64,000 bases of DNA, taken from Inquilinus ginsengisoli_A (GTDB lineage Bacteria > Pseudomonadota > Alphaproteobacteria > DSM-16000 > Inquilinaceae). This document shows positions 1 through 9,936 of this stretch, piece after piece. The stretch spans positions 186,001 to 250,000 of the forward strand of contig NZ_JAVDPW010000010.1 in assembly GCF_031453975.1 (NCBI RefSeq), in the 5' to 3' direction. Both the position numbers and the translations under genes were made by a program. The stretch's first letter is position 1, and each line of letters begins with the position of its first letter. The notes under the pieces are model-generated. The model searched no databases, was not told the origin of the DNA, and saw nothing but the letters and a program-made list of their open reading frames with translations.

Positions 1-1313
1 TGACGCGCCAGATCGACGAACAGATCCGCGGCCTGACCACGGCGCTGTTCATGCCGGTGTTCTTCGGCCTGTCCGGGCTGGAGGCCGACCTCACCATCCT
101 CGGCGACCCGCGCCTCCTGGCCATCGGCCTCGGCATCGTCGCCATCGCCAGCATCGGCAAGTTCGGCGGCGCCCTGCTGGGCGGCTGGTTCGGCGGCCTG
201 TCCGGGCGCGAGGCCCTGGCGCTGGGCTTCGGCATGAACGCCCGCGGGTCGACCGAGGTCATCGTCGCCTCGATCGGCCTGTCGATCGGCGCGCTGAGCC
301 AGGACCTGTTCAGCATGATCGTGGCCATGGCGGTGATCACCACCCTGATCATGCCCCCGACCCTGCGCTGGTCGCTGCGGCGCCTGCCGGTGGAGGCGGA
401 GGAGAAGCAGCGCCTGGACCGCGAGGCGTTCGAGGCCCAGGCCTTCGCCCCCAATCTGGAGCGGTTGCTGCTGGCCGCCGATGACGGGCCCAAGGGCCGG
501 TTCGCGGCGCGGCTGGCCGGGCTGCTGGCCGGCAGCCACCGCATCGCCGTCACCGCCCTGATGCTGCGGCCGGAGGAGGGCGGGAAGGAATCGGCCAGGG
601 CCGAGCGGCCGGACGCGATCGTGGCGGCCCAGGCCGAGGCCGGCGCCGCCCGGGTGGCGGAAGGCGAGATGGAAGGCGAGGGCGGGGCGGTCGACGTCGT
701 CTCGATCGAGACCGAAGCGCTGAGCGGCGACAGCGTGGCGGCGGAGGCGGGGAAGGGCTACGACCTGCTGATGATCGGCGTCGAACCCACCGCCGCGCGC
801 GGCGGCGGCTTCGACCCGCGGGTCACCGAGCTGGCCACCGGCTTTCACGGCCCCGTCGCCATCGCGGTGGCCCGCGGCGTGCACCAGGACGACCCGCTGG
901 GCGGCCCGCTCGACATCCTGGTGCCGGTCAACGGCACGGAGGTCTCGCGCCGGGCGGCCGAGGTCGCCTTCGCCCTGGCCCGCGCCGGCAACGGCTCGCT
1001 GCACGCCCTCTACGTCGCCACCGGGCAGGAGGGCGCGGCCCGGAATCGGCTGCTGGGGCCGGTGCCGGGGGAGGCGGGGCTGAAGCAGCTGGTGCCGATC
1101 GCCGAGCACTATGGCGTGACGATGAAATCCTCGATCCGGGTCGATGTGGCACCGGCCGACGCGATCCTCCGTCAGGCCCGGCGCGGCCGGCATACGCTGA
1201 TCGTGATGGGCGTCCGCCAGCGGGCGGGCGACGGCCTGTCCTTCGGCGAGGTGGCGGACGCGGTGCTGGAGAGCGCCGACCGCTCCATCCTGTTCGTGTC
1301 GCAGGAGGGGTAG
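1..1313 (+). CDS. Cation:proton antiporter, C-terminal part with universal stress protein region (5' truncated)
   Basis: The reading frame is open from base 3 and ends in TAG at 1311-1313, so 436 residues are visible and the start lies before the window. The first 110 or so residues are hydrophobic helices with the glycine-rich pattern and the GMNARGSTEV segment typical of the last membrane helices of CPA2 (KefB/NhaS-type) Na+/K+:H+ exchangers. The remaining 310 residues are soluble and resemble two universal stress protein repeats; the second begins near DILVPVNGTEVS and ends near ESADRSILFVS. An antiporter with a cytoplasmic USP tail would sit in the inner membrane and exchange cations for protons, with the tail possibly sensing nucleotide. 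Ion specificity cannot be told. A hairpin follows the stop. Confidence 0.85.
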   Translation, partial: TRQIDEQIRGLTTALFMPVFFGLSGLEADLTILGDPRLLAIGLGIVAIASIGKFGGALLGGWFGGLSGREALALGFGMNARGSTEVIVASIGLSIGALSQDLFSMIVAMAVITTLIMPPTLRWSLRRLPVEAEEKQRLDREAFEAQAFAPNLERLLLAADDGPKGRFAARLAGLLAGSHRIAVTALMLRPEEGGKESARAERPDAIVAAQAEAGAARVAEGEMEGEGGAVDVVSIETEALSGDSVAAEAGKGYDLLMIGVEPTAARGGGFDPRVTELATGFHGPVAIAVARGVHQDDPLGGPLDILVPVNGTEVSRRAAEVAFALARAGNGSLHALYVATGQEGAARNRLLGPVPGEAGLKQLVPIAEHYGVTMKSSIRVDVAPADAILRQARRGRHTLIVMGVRQRAGDGLSFGEVADAVLESADRSILFVSQEG

Positions 1314-1328
1314 GAATCGCAAGGCAGG

Positions 1329-1351
1329 CCGGGAACCTTTTGGGTTCCCGG
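1329..1351 (+). terminator. Hairpin after the antiporter gene
   Basis: A perfect 9-bp stem (CCGGGAACC at 1329-1337 with GGTTCCCGG at 1343-1351) encloses a TTTTG loop, 15 bases after the antiporter stop. There is no long T tract, so termination could be weak or Rho-assisted. It separates the antiporter from the next small gene. Confidence 0.6.
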
Positions 1352-1405
1352 GCCTTATGTTACCCAGATGGGCCTTCCGCCATCCGCTCGCAACGGAGTC
1401 CGGCG

Positions 1406-1675
1406 ATGATCATGATCAAGTCAACGGTCCTTGTAATAGCCGCAGGTACGGCGCTCGTCGCCTCTCCGGTGGCCAGCGTGCATCGGGCTCAAAGCGATAC
1501 CGCGATTCAGGGTTTTGCCTCGCCCGATGCGGCCGAAATCGATGCCGTCGCCCTGGTCGGCGCGGACGGGCATGCGCTCGGCGGCATTGTGCCCGCCAGC
1601 ATCGTCGGCACCCGCAGCGCCGCGGCCGGCCTGGGCGCCGCGGCCGGCGCCGCCGCAGCGACGATGCATTACTAG
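1406..1675 (+). CDS. Small exported protein of unknown function
   Basis: An 89-residue protein. The ATG at 1406 is preferred over an in-frame start at 1340 because a GGAG lies at 1395-1398 and the protein then begins with a clean secretion signal: MIMIKST, a hydrophobic stretch, then a small-residue cleavage region around ASPVASVHRAQ. The mature part is short, Ala/Gly-rich towards the C-terminus and ends ATMHY, with no motif I recognise. The location between membrane-protein genes gives no functional clue. It is probably real because of the ribosome site and signal, but an assignment is not possible. Confidence 0.5.
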   Translation: MIMIKSTVLVIAAGTALVASPVASVHRAQSDTAIQGFASPDAAEIDAVALVGADGHALGGIVPASIVGTRSAAAGLGAAAGAAAATMHY

Positions 1676-1778
1676 CCAGCCGGCCGGCGACGTCGGGGAC
1701 AGCTGAGCGGAGCCAGGGGAACCGGCGGCACGGTCGTCCTGTTCCCTGTCCACGCCCTCTCCCAGCGCCAGGCCGGAT

Positions 1779-3614
1779 GTGATGCAGCCAGACAACGGTC
1801 GATCCCCGGGCAGCCTGCCGGCCCTGTCGGCCGACAAGATCGCCGCCCTGTCGCCCAGCGGGGTCCTGCTGATCCTGGCCGCCATCGCGGCGCTGTATTT
1901 CGGCCGCGACATCCTGATCCCCTTCGCCCTGGCGATCCTGATCAGCTTCGCCATGGCGCCGGTGGTGCAGCAGCTGCGCAGGCTGGGCGTGCCGCGGATG
2001 CCCTCGGTCCTGATCATCGTCGCCTGCCTGTCCCTCGCCGTCGCCAGCTTCATCGTGGTGCTGGCCAGCCAGACCATCGATCTCGCTGGCAACCTGCCGC
2101 GCTACCAGACCAATCTCGAAGCCAAGATCCAGTCGGTGAAGGAGGTCGCGCCGGGCGGCGGGCTGATCGACCGGCTGTCGGGCATGGTGGTGAAGCTGAC
2201 CAAGGAGGCCTCGGCCCAGGCCACCGCGGCGCCGATGGGCGCGGGCGACGACCAGAGCCGCCCGGTCCAGGTCCAGGTGCTGCCCAATGCGCTGTCACCC
2301 TTCGAGCTGGCCTGGGAGGTCGGGCGACCGCTGATCGAGCCCTTTGCCATCGCCGGCATCGTCCTGGTCTTCTCCGTCTTCATGCTGCTGGAGCGGGAGG
2401 ACCTGCGCAACCGGCTGATCTGGCTGCTCGGGCCGCAGGATCTGACCCGCGCCACCGCGGCGATGGACGACGCGGCCCAGCGGCTGAGCCGCTTCCTGCT
2501 GGCCCAGGCCCTGCTCAATCTCGGCTACGGCACCGCCTTCGGCCTCGGCCTCCTGATCATTGGGGTGCCGAACCCGGTGCTGTGGGGCCTGCTGGCCGCC
2601 GTTCTGCGCTTCATCCCGCTGGTCGGCGGCCTGGCCGCGGCGATCCTGCCGACAATCCTGGCCTTCGCCATCGACCCCGGCTGGCTGATGCCGATCGAGA
2701 CCATCGGGCTGTTCGTGCTGCTCGACATCATCGTCGTCAATGCCGTGGAGCCGCTGCTCTACGGCTCCAGCACCGGCCTGTCACCCTTCGCCGTGCTGTT
2801 CGCGACGATCTTCTGGCTCACCTTGTGGGGCATTCCCGGCCTGCTGCTGGCGACGCCGCTGACCGTCTGCCTGGCCGTGCTCGGCCGCCACGTGCCGCAG
2901 TTCGGCTTCCTCGACGTCATGCTCGGCAGCACCCCGGCCCTGGCGCCGGAGGCGCATTTCTACCAGCGCATCCTGGCCGGCGATCCGCTGGAGGCGTCGG
3001 AGCTGGCGGAGCGCCACATGCTGCAGCAGTCGCGCCAGGCGCTGTTCGAGACCATGCTGCTGCCGGCGATCCACATGGCCCAGGCCGACCGGCGCCGCGG
3101 CGCCCTGGACGGGCCGCGGCGGTCGGCGGTGTGGTCCGGCATCCTCGCCGCCGTGGTGGATCTCGAGGACGACGCGCCCGACGGGCCGGCGGCGGTGCTG
3201 TGCCTCGGCGCGCGGGACGACCTGGACCAGGCCGCGGCGCATATGGTCGCCCAGCTGCTGACGGATGCCGGCATCGCCTGCCGCTGCGCCGAGGGCGCCG
3301 GCGCGCTGCCGGGGGCGCCGGAGGCGGCGGTGGTCGTGGTGACCAATGCCGGGCCGGCAACCGAGCACCAGCTGGGCCGGCAGATCCGCCGGATCCGCCG
3401 GCGCATCGGTTCGCAGGCCGTGCTGCTGATCGCCCTGTTCGAGCCCGACGACGTCGAGGCCCGGGTGCTGGAGCCGACGGAACCCAGGACCATCGTCACG
3501 CGGGGGTTCGCCGCGGTGACGACGGTGGTGTCGCAGCAACTGCCGCGGCCGGCGGCGCCGGACGAGCCGGCCGCCGCCGTCGAAGGCCTGCCCCCGGACA
3601 TCGCGGCGGCCTGA
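1779..3614 (+). CDS. AI-2E transporter family (PerM/UPF0118) membrane protein with long C-terminal extension
   Basis: A 611-residue protein that starts at GTG 1779 or the adjacent ATG 1782. Residues 30 to about 380 show the fold of the AI-2E/PerM family: two N-terminal helices (VLLILAAIAALYF, LIPFALAILISFAM), a soluble insert, then a run of helices including NPVLWGLLAAVLRFIPLVGG and the WGIPGLLLATPL segment near the end. Family members are usually 340-380 residues. Here about 220 extra residues follow, predicted cytoplasmic, and rich in Ala, Asp and Arg; they include a stretch (VLCLGARDDLDQAAAHMVAQ) that looks like a small alpha/beta domain. The family is linked to export of small molecules or Na+/H+ exchange, and the substrate here is unknown. 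Confidence 0.85.
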   Translation: MMQPDNGRSPGSLPALSADKIAALSPSGVLLILAAIAALYFGRDILIPFALAILISFAMAPVVQQLRRLGVPRMPSVLIIVACLSLAVASFIVVLASQTIDLAGNLPRYQTNLEAKIQSVKEVAPGGGLIDRLSGMVVKLTKEASAQATAAPMGAGDDQSRPVQVQVLPNALSPFELAWEVGRPLIEPFAIAGIVLVFSVFMLLEREDLRNRLIWLLGPQDLTRATAAMDDAAQRLSRFLLAQALLNLGYGTAFGLGLLIIGVPNPVLWGLLAAVLRFIPLVGGLAAAILPTILAFAIDPGWLMPIETIGLFVLLDIIVVNAVEPLLYGSSTGLSPFAVLFATIFWLTLWGIPGLLLATPLTVCLAVLGRHVPQFGFLDVMLGSTPALAPEAHFYQRILAGDPLEASELAERHMLQQSRQALFETMLLPAIHMAQADRRRGALDGPRRSAVWSGILAAVVDLEDDAPDGPAAVLCLGARDDLDQAAAHMVAQLLTDAGIACRCAEGAGALPGAPEAAVVVVTNAGPATEHQLGRQIRRIRRRIGSQAVLLIALFEPDDVEARVLEPTEPRTIVTRGFAAVTTVVSQQLPRPAAPDEPAAAVEGLPPDIAAA

Positions 3615-3683
3615 CCTCCCTGGCCGGAACCAAGGCCGCGACGGTCCCGTTCCCCAGGGGTGAGACCCGCATGGGAGGCAGGA

Positions 3684-3890
3684 ATGACGACGTCGCGAAG
3701 CCACACCACCCCCGAACAGCAGCCGAAATCCCCCGAGCACAAGGCGGCCAAGGCCAGCCGCAAGGTCGACGAAGCGTCGGCCGACAGCATGGATGCCAGC
3801 GATCCGCCGTCGTTCAATCCCGGCACCGCCGGGACCGGGGAGGACCGCCGGTCGGCAAAGCCGGTGCCGAAGGCCCCCGCGCGCCGCTGA
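3684..3890 (+). CDS. Small hydrophilic protein of unknown function
   Basis: A 68-residue, highly charged protein (MTTSRSHTTPEQQPKSPEHK to KPVPKAPARR). The ATG at 3684 follows GGGAGGCAGGA at a good spacing and is favoured over the in-frame ATG at 3660. The sequence is low in hydrophobics and probably disordered. It lies between the AI-2E gene and a DUF2934 gene. Such short basic/acidic proteins are frequent next to stress loci in alphaproteobacteria, but I recognise no family. Confidence 0.5.
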   Translation: MTTSRSHTTPEQQPKSPEHKAAKASRKVDEASADSMDASDPPSFNPGTAGTGEDRRSAKPVPKAPARR

Positions 3891-3947
3891 CGGCCTGCCG
3901 GTCGCCTTAAAAGCCCAAATCTGTTCGCCTGAAGAGGAGAGGCCGTC

Positions 3948-4244
3948 GTGGACGACCTGGACCAGCGCATCCGCGCGCATGCCCATCGGATCTGGATCGA
4001 GGAGGGCCGCCCCGAAGGTCGGGAAGAGGCGCATTGGGAGATGGCGCGAGAGTTGGTGGCGATCGAGGACAACCAGCGAGACGCGACCCGGCCCAACCCG
4101 GTGGCGACCGAGGGCGAGACGGCCCTGAACTCCGAGCCGGTCGAGCCGATCGAGGCGGTGGAGTCCCTCGGCGACGTGCCGGGCATCACCGACCAGGGCG
4201 AACGCCCGGCCTATCCGAAGCGCAGGCGCAAGCAGGCCGGCTGA
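3948..4244 (+). CDS. DUF2934 domain protein
   Basis: A 98-residue protein that starts at GTG 3948, preceded by the ribosome site GAAGAGGAGAGG. The first 40 residues (IRAHAHRIWIEEGRPEGRE followed by HWEMARE) match the short helical DUF2934 pattern, R-x-R-A-x-x-x-W-x-x-x-G-x-P-x-G-x-x-x-x-H-W. The rest is acidic and low-complexity, ending KRRRKQAG. DUF2934 proteins have no established role. The gene follows another small hydrophilic ORF and may share its transcript. Confidence 0.75.
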   Translation: MDDLDQRIRAHAHRIWIEEGRPEGREEAHWEMARELVAIEDNQRDATRPNPVATEGETALNSEPVEPIEAVESLGDVPGITDQGERPAYPKRRRKQAG

Positions 4245-4335
4245 CGCCGCCATCGCCGCGACCAAGGGCTGGCCGGCCCGTCCCGGCTTGAATCAGTGGT
4301 AGCCTGTGGCGGACGAGCAGCCGGAGAGGGGCGCC

Positions 4336-5001
4336 TTGGACGTTGCAGATGGATTATCCCGGGACGGGCATGACGATCTCGCCATCGCCCGTGCCCTGGA
4401 GGAGGACATCATCTTCGGGCGCCTGGCGCCGGGAAGCCGGCTGACCGAGGACAGCTTGCTGGCCCGCTTTGCCGTCACCCGCCACGGCGCCCGCCAGGCG
4501 CTGGCGCAGCTGGAGACGATGGGCATCGTCATCCGCGAACGGAACAAGGGCGCGACGGTGCGCTCGCTAAGCCCACAACAGGTGCGTGAGATCTACGATG
4601 TCCGCGAGCTGCTGCAGCGGCAGGCGGCGCTGTGGATCCCGTTGCCGGCCCCGGCCGAGCTGATCGAGCGGCTGTCGGCGATCCATCTCGACCATGGCCG
4701 CTGCATCGCCCAGCGCAACCTGCGCGGGGTGCACGAGGCCAACGACCGGTTCCACCTGACCATGTTCGCCGCCTGCGGCAACGCCCAGCTGGTGCAGACG
4801 ATCGAGCACTACATGCGGCTGAGCCTGCCGGTGCGCGCCCATTCCATGGCCGATTCCGAGGCCCTGAAGGTGTCGCACGAGCATCACCGGCTGATGATCG
4901 AAATGCTGAAGGGGCGCGACAGCTGGGTGCTGGCCCAGCTGTGCGTCGACCATCTGCAGCCGAGCAAGCGGCACTACCTGTCCCTGATCCAGCCCGGCTG
5001 A
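4336..5001 (+). CDS. GntR-family transcriptional regulator, FCD subfamily
   Basis: A 221-residue protein if started at TTG 4336, which has GGAGAGGGG 6-7 bases upstream; a longer in-frame GTG start at 4306 lacks such a site. The N-terminal 70 residues are a winged helix (ALEEDIIFGRLAPGSRLTED, then the recognition region RHGARQALAQLE). The remaining part is the all-helical FCD ligand domain, with the motif DVRELLQRQAA and metal-binding-type histidines in NDRFHLTMF and SHEHHRLM. FCD regulators usually repress sugar-acid or organic-acid genes and release DNA on ligand binding. Adjacent GH39 and ABC genes are the likely targets. A bidirectional hairpin separates it from the convergent GH39 gene. 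Confidence 0.88.
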   Translation: MDVADGLSRDGHDDLAIARALEEDIIFGRLAPGSRLTEDSLLARFAVTRHGARQALAQLETMGIVIRERNKGATVRSLSPQQVREIYDVRELLQRQAALWIPLPAPAELIERLSAIHLDHGRCIAQRNLRGVHEANDRFHLTMFAACGNAQLVQTIEHYMRLSLPVRAHSMADSEALKVSHEHHRLMIEMLKGRDSWVLAQLCVDHLQPSKRHYLSLIQPG

Positions 5002-5024
5002 CCCGGCGGCCCGAAGCCGCCGGG
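5002..5024. terminator. Bidirectional hairpin between convergent genes
   Basis: A perfect 9-bp stem, CCCGGCGGC (5002-5010) with GCCGCCGGG (5016-5024), and a CCGAA loop sits between the stop of the GntR gene and the stop of the convergent GH39 gene. Position and symmetry fit a shared terminator; no T tract is present. Confidence 0.6.
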
Positions 5025-5034
5025 ATGCGGGCCC

Positions 5035-6636
5035 TTAGGCCTCGATGCGGATCAGCGACACGCCCTGGCGCGGCAGGGCCAGGCGCAGGGTCAGCCCGTC
5101 GCCGGACCGGTCCGCCGCGACCGCCTCGTCGACCCGCTGCAGCCGGCCCGCCGCCTCCAGCCGCTCGTACTCCGCGCCGGTCAGGGTCTGCGGCGCGCCC
5201 ATCGCCTGCCACACGCCGAAGGCGTTGGAATGGTCGGCATCCATGCGGTAATGCCGGATCGCCGCGCCCGACGGGACACCGACGACGGAGAGAGTGACCT
5301 CGGCCGTCGGACCGGCCTCGTCGTCGTCGTGATAGTGCCAGACCAGGACGCTGACGCCGCCCTCATCGCGGGTGGCCACGGCGTTGACATGGGGCGTCTC
5401 GCGGACGCCATGCGCCATCACGTGCTCGATGCCGACCGCATGGGTGCTGGTGGTGGCGAGCCAGTCGCCGCCGAGCATGCCCAGCATGCGGAAGGCGTTC
5501 ATCACCGCCTTGTCGATGCCGTTGGTGGCGAGGTCGCGGAAACCGTCGAAATAGGGCTGGTCCTCGAACAGGAACGCCCAGGTGACGGCGCCCTCGATCG
5601 GGATGCCGGCGCGCTGCGACAGCTCATAGGTCCGCAACATGGTCTCGACCACATAGACGCTGTAGAGCGGGCCGTTGCGGTAGCCGTTCTGCGGGTGCAC
5701 CCGGGCCGAACAGGCGGCGCAGCCCTCGGGGTCGGATTCGCCGATCACGACCGGCAGGCCCTTCAGCGACGGGAACTCGTTGATGATCGACAGGTTGGTG
5801 TCAATGTCGCGCAGGTGCTTGTGGGCGCCCATCCGGACATGGTCCCGGTAGATCACCGGGTTGCCCTTGGCGTGGAAGGCGATGAAGTCGATCGGCGAGT
5901 CGTTTTCGACGACATGCTTCAGGAAGCCGCGCAGGAAGGTGATGGCCTTCTCGTTGCCGAAGGCGCCGCAGGTGTGCGGCCCGCCGACCCGGGCGTTCGG
6001 CAGCGCCCGCTTCACCGCCCGGGCGCTGACGTCGTACATGGCGCAGAATTCGGGGATGGTGCCGGTCCAGTAGTGCCCGTCGGGCTCGTTCCAGACCTCC
6101 CAGGGCCAGCCCGAGACCACGTCCTCGCCATAGCGGTCGGCCAGGTGCCGCGCCCAGGCCTCGACCAGGTCGCCCCATTTCTTCAGATCGTTCGGCGGCG
6201 ACGCCCAGCCGGTGGTGATGCTGGCGTAGCGGTCCTCCGGCACCCAGCTGTGCTGGTAGGGGCCGGGGTCGCTGGACAGGGCCTGCGGGGTAAATCCGAT
6301 CTGCACCAGCGGGATGGCACCGGCCTCGACATAGGCGTCGAAGATCCGGTCCATGATGGTCCAGTCATAGACGGGCTTGCCGTCCGGGCCTTCGGTGTAG
6401 GCGTTGGTCGAGCCCCATTTCAGGGCCGGCGTGCCGTCGCCCGTGGTCAGCAGGTTGTGGGTGCGGACCCGGATCGGCTCGGGGCTCAGCTCCGCCAGCT
6501 CGCGCAGCAGCTTCCGCCCGTTGTCGGTGTAGGTGAAGTTCGGCTCGTCATAGCCGAACCAGTTCCACAGCGGCCGGTAGGGCCCGGTCGGGCGGTCGGA
6601 CCGGACATCTATTCCCACAGCGAATGAACTGACCAT
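5035..6636 (-). CDS. Glycoside hydrolase family 39-like enzyme (beta-xylosidase type)
   Basis: A 533-residue protein starting at the ATG at 6636 (MVSSFAVGIDV). A longer in-frame start at 6711 gives a basic, non-conserved leader. The sequence is a (beta/alpha)8 GH-A enzyme followed by a C-terminal beta domain. The acid/base glutamate is probably E184 in WEVWNEPDG, and the nucleophile E300 in VVIGESDPEG, the arrangement expected for GH39. No signal peptide is visible, so it would act in the cytoplasm on imported oligosaccharides or glycosides. It is divergent from the Dpp/Opp-type ABC operon and convergent with an FCD regulator, which together look like one glycoside-use unit. Xylosidase is the best-known activity of the family; other beta-glycosides are possible. 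Confidence 0.85.
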   Translation of the reverse strand: MVSSFAVGIDVRSDRPTGPYRPLWNWFGYDEPNFTYTDNGRKLLRELAELSPEPIRVRTHNLLTTGDGTPALKWGSTNAYTEGPDGKPVYDWTIMDRIFDAYVEAGAIPLVQIGFTPQALSSDPGPYQHSWVPEDRYASITTGWASPPNDLKKWGDLVEAWARHLADRYGEDVVSGWPWEVWNEPDGHYWTGTIPEFCAMYDVSARAVKRALPNARVGGPHTCGAFGNEKAITFLRGFLKHVVENDSPIDFIAFHAKGNPVIYRDHVRMGAHKHLRDIDTNLSIINEFPSLKGLPVVIGESDPEGCAACSARVHPQNGYRNGPLYSVYVVETMLRTYELSQRAGIPIEGAVTWAFLFEDQPYFDGFRDLATNGIDKAVMNAFRMLGMLGGDWLATTSTHAVGIEHVMAHGVRETPHVNAVATRDEGGVSVLVWHYHDDDEAGPTAEVTLSVVGVPSGAAIRHYRMDADHSNAFGVWQAMGAPQTLTGAEYERLEAAGRLQRVDEAVAADRSGDGLTLRLALPRQGVSLIRIEA

Positions 6637-6955
6637 CGGTTGTCCTTCTCGATCCGTCCGGGACTGCCGGCCGCAGCGGCGCCGGAAGGGCCGCCGCTGC
6701 GGCCGCTTCAATCGGACGAGGCTAGGCGATGGAGGTATTTTGTCAATAATCCGATTTGCGGCGCGCTCCCGCTCGACCCACGGTTTGCAAGGAACTGGCT
6801 GATAAATGCGAATTTTTTAAACTTCGTGGGTTGCCGTACTCGAAATATTGTCGATAAATGACGAGCGCGCTTCGGGAGGCGCGCCGGCCGACGCCGTCAC
6901 GGCGGGATCCGAAAGAGAAGAGCTCGCGATGCACGAGTTTTCGAGGAGGAGCCCC
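6637..6955. promoter_or_regulatory. AT-rich divergent promoter region with two TTGTCRATAA copies
   Basis: This 319-base gap separates the divergent GH39 and ABC operons and holds no convincing gene. It is clearly AT-richer than its flanks, with TTTTTTAAA-like runs near 6810-6820. A 10-base word, TTGTC(A/G)ATAA, occurs at 6740-6749 and again at 6848-6857 in the same orientation, 108 bases apart, which suits a pair of regulator sites, one for each promoter. The FCD regulator at 4336-5001 is the obvious candidate binder. The ribosome site GAGGAGG just before 6956 serves the ABC operon. Confidence 0.5.
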
Positions 6956-8854
<1,899 letters not shown>

Positions 8855-8868
8855 TCCCCGCGCCATCG

Positions 8869-8894
8869 GGCGGGCGGCCCCGGCGCCGCCCGCC
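8869..8894 (+). terminator. Intra-operon hairpin after the binding-protein gene
   Basis: A perfect 10-bp GC stem (GGCGGGCGGC at 8869-8878 with GCCGCCCGCC at 8885-8894) with a 6-base loop lies between the binding-protein gene and the first permease gene. Such hairpins commonly protect the upstream message or attenuate read-through, giving more binding protein than membrane subunits. That role is inferred. Confidence 0.55.
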
Positions 8895-8927
8895 ACGCTT
8901 TCCCCGGCAACCGAGAACGGGACGCCG

Positions 8928-9932
8928 ATGAGCGACTTCTTCGTCTATCTGGCCAAGCGCTTCGCCCAGTTCGTCTTCGTGGTGTTCACCGGCGTCACGC
9001 TGGCCTTCGTCATCGCCCATCTGTCGCCGGTCGACCCGATCGAGCAGACGCTGTCGCTGCTGACCTCGTTCGGGTCGACCGATCCGCGCTCGGTCGCGGT
9101 TCTGCGCCAGGCTTTGACCGAGCTGTACGGCGTCAACGGCTCGCTGTTCCACCAGTACCTGGCGTTCTGGGGCCGCGTCGTCACCGGCGATTTCGGCCCG
9201 TCGCTGTCGGCCTTCCCGACGCCGGTGATGACGGTGATCCTGCGGGCGATGCCTTGGACCGTCGGCCTGCTGACGCTGTCGACCATCTTCTCCTGGATCG
9301 TCGGCAACATCCTGGGCGCGCTGGCCGGCTACTACCGCAACAGCCGGCTGCTGAAGCTGTCCGGCATCGTCATCATGGCGATGCAGCCGATCCCGACCTA
9401 TATCGTCGGCCTGACCCTGGTGCTGCTGCTCGGCTATGTCTGGCCGGTCTTCCCGATCAGTGACGGGGCGCAGATGAACCTGACGCCGGGGTTCAACGGG
9501 GCCTTCATCGGCAGCGTGATCCTGCACGGCACGCTGCCGGCCCTGACCCTGGTGCTGGTCGGCCTCGGCGGCTGGTTCATCTCGATGCGGTCGCTGGTCT
9601 CGAACATCGTCACCGACGACCATGTGGTCTACGCCGAACTCGGCGGGGTGCCGTCGCGCGCCATCTTCAGCCGCTATGTCGCGCGCAACGCCATGCTGCC
9701 GCAAATCACCGGCCTGGCCCTCAATCTCGGCCATGTCTTCGGCGGCGCCGTGATCGTCGAATTCCTGTTCGCCTATCCCGGCATGGGCCGGCTGCTGATC
9801 GCCGGGATCTATGCCGGCGACTACAGCCTGGTCCTCGGCGTCACCACCATCTCGATCGTGGCGGTCGCCCTGGCCGTGTTCCTGATCGACATCCTGTACC
9901 CGCTGATCGATCCCCGCGTGAAACTGGGCTGA
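8928..9932 (+). CDS. ABC transporter permease, DppB/OppB type
   Basis: A 334-residue inner-membrane protein. It has an N-terminal helix (FAQFVFVVFTGVTLAFVIAH) and the binding-protein-dependent permease core, with the EAA-like loop in ELGGVPSRAIFSRYVARNAMLP and the family signature region GGAVIVEFLFAYPGMGRLL. This is the DppB/OppB branch. It forms the channel with the protein encoded 4 bases downstream and is powered by the two ATPases that follow. The gene starts at ATG 8928. Confidence 0.93.
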   Translation: MSDFFVYLAKRFAQFVFVVFTGVTLAFVIAHLSPVDPIEQTLSLLTSFGSTDPRSVAVLRQALTELYGVNGSLFHQYLAFWGRVVTGDFGPSLSAFPTPVMTVILRAMPWTVGLLTLSTIFSWIVGNILGALAGYYRNSRLLKLSGIVIMAMQPIPTYIVGLTLVLLLGYVWPVFPISDGAQMNLTPGFNGAFIGSVILHGTLPALTLVLVGLGGWFISMRSLVSNIVTDDHVVYAELGGVPSRAIFSRYVARNAMLPQITGLALNLGHVFGGAVIVEFLFAYPGMGRLLIAGIYAGDYSLVLGVTTISIVAVALAVFLIDILYPLIDPRVKLG

Positions 9933-9936
9933 CCCG

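Noticed and set aside
2781..4265. A 494-codon minus-strand frame under the AI-2E and DUF2934 genes
   Set aside because: The plus-strand genes have ribosome sites and recognisable families, while this frame is Arg/Gly/Asp-biased and has no motif.
5230..6627. A 465-codon plus-strand frame antisense to the GH39 gene
   Set aside because: The GH39 catalytic motifs NEP and GES are on the minus strand; the antisense protein has no motif.
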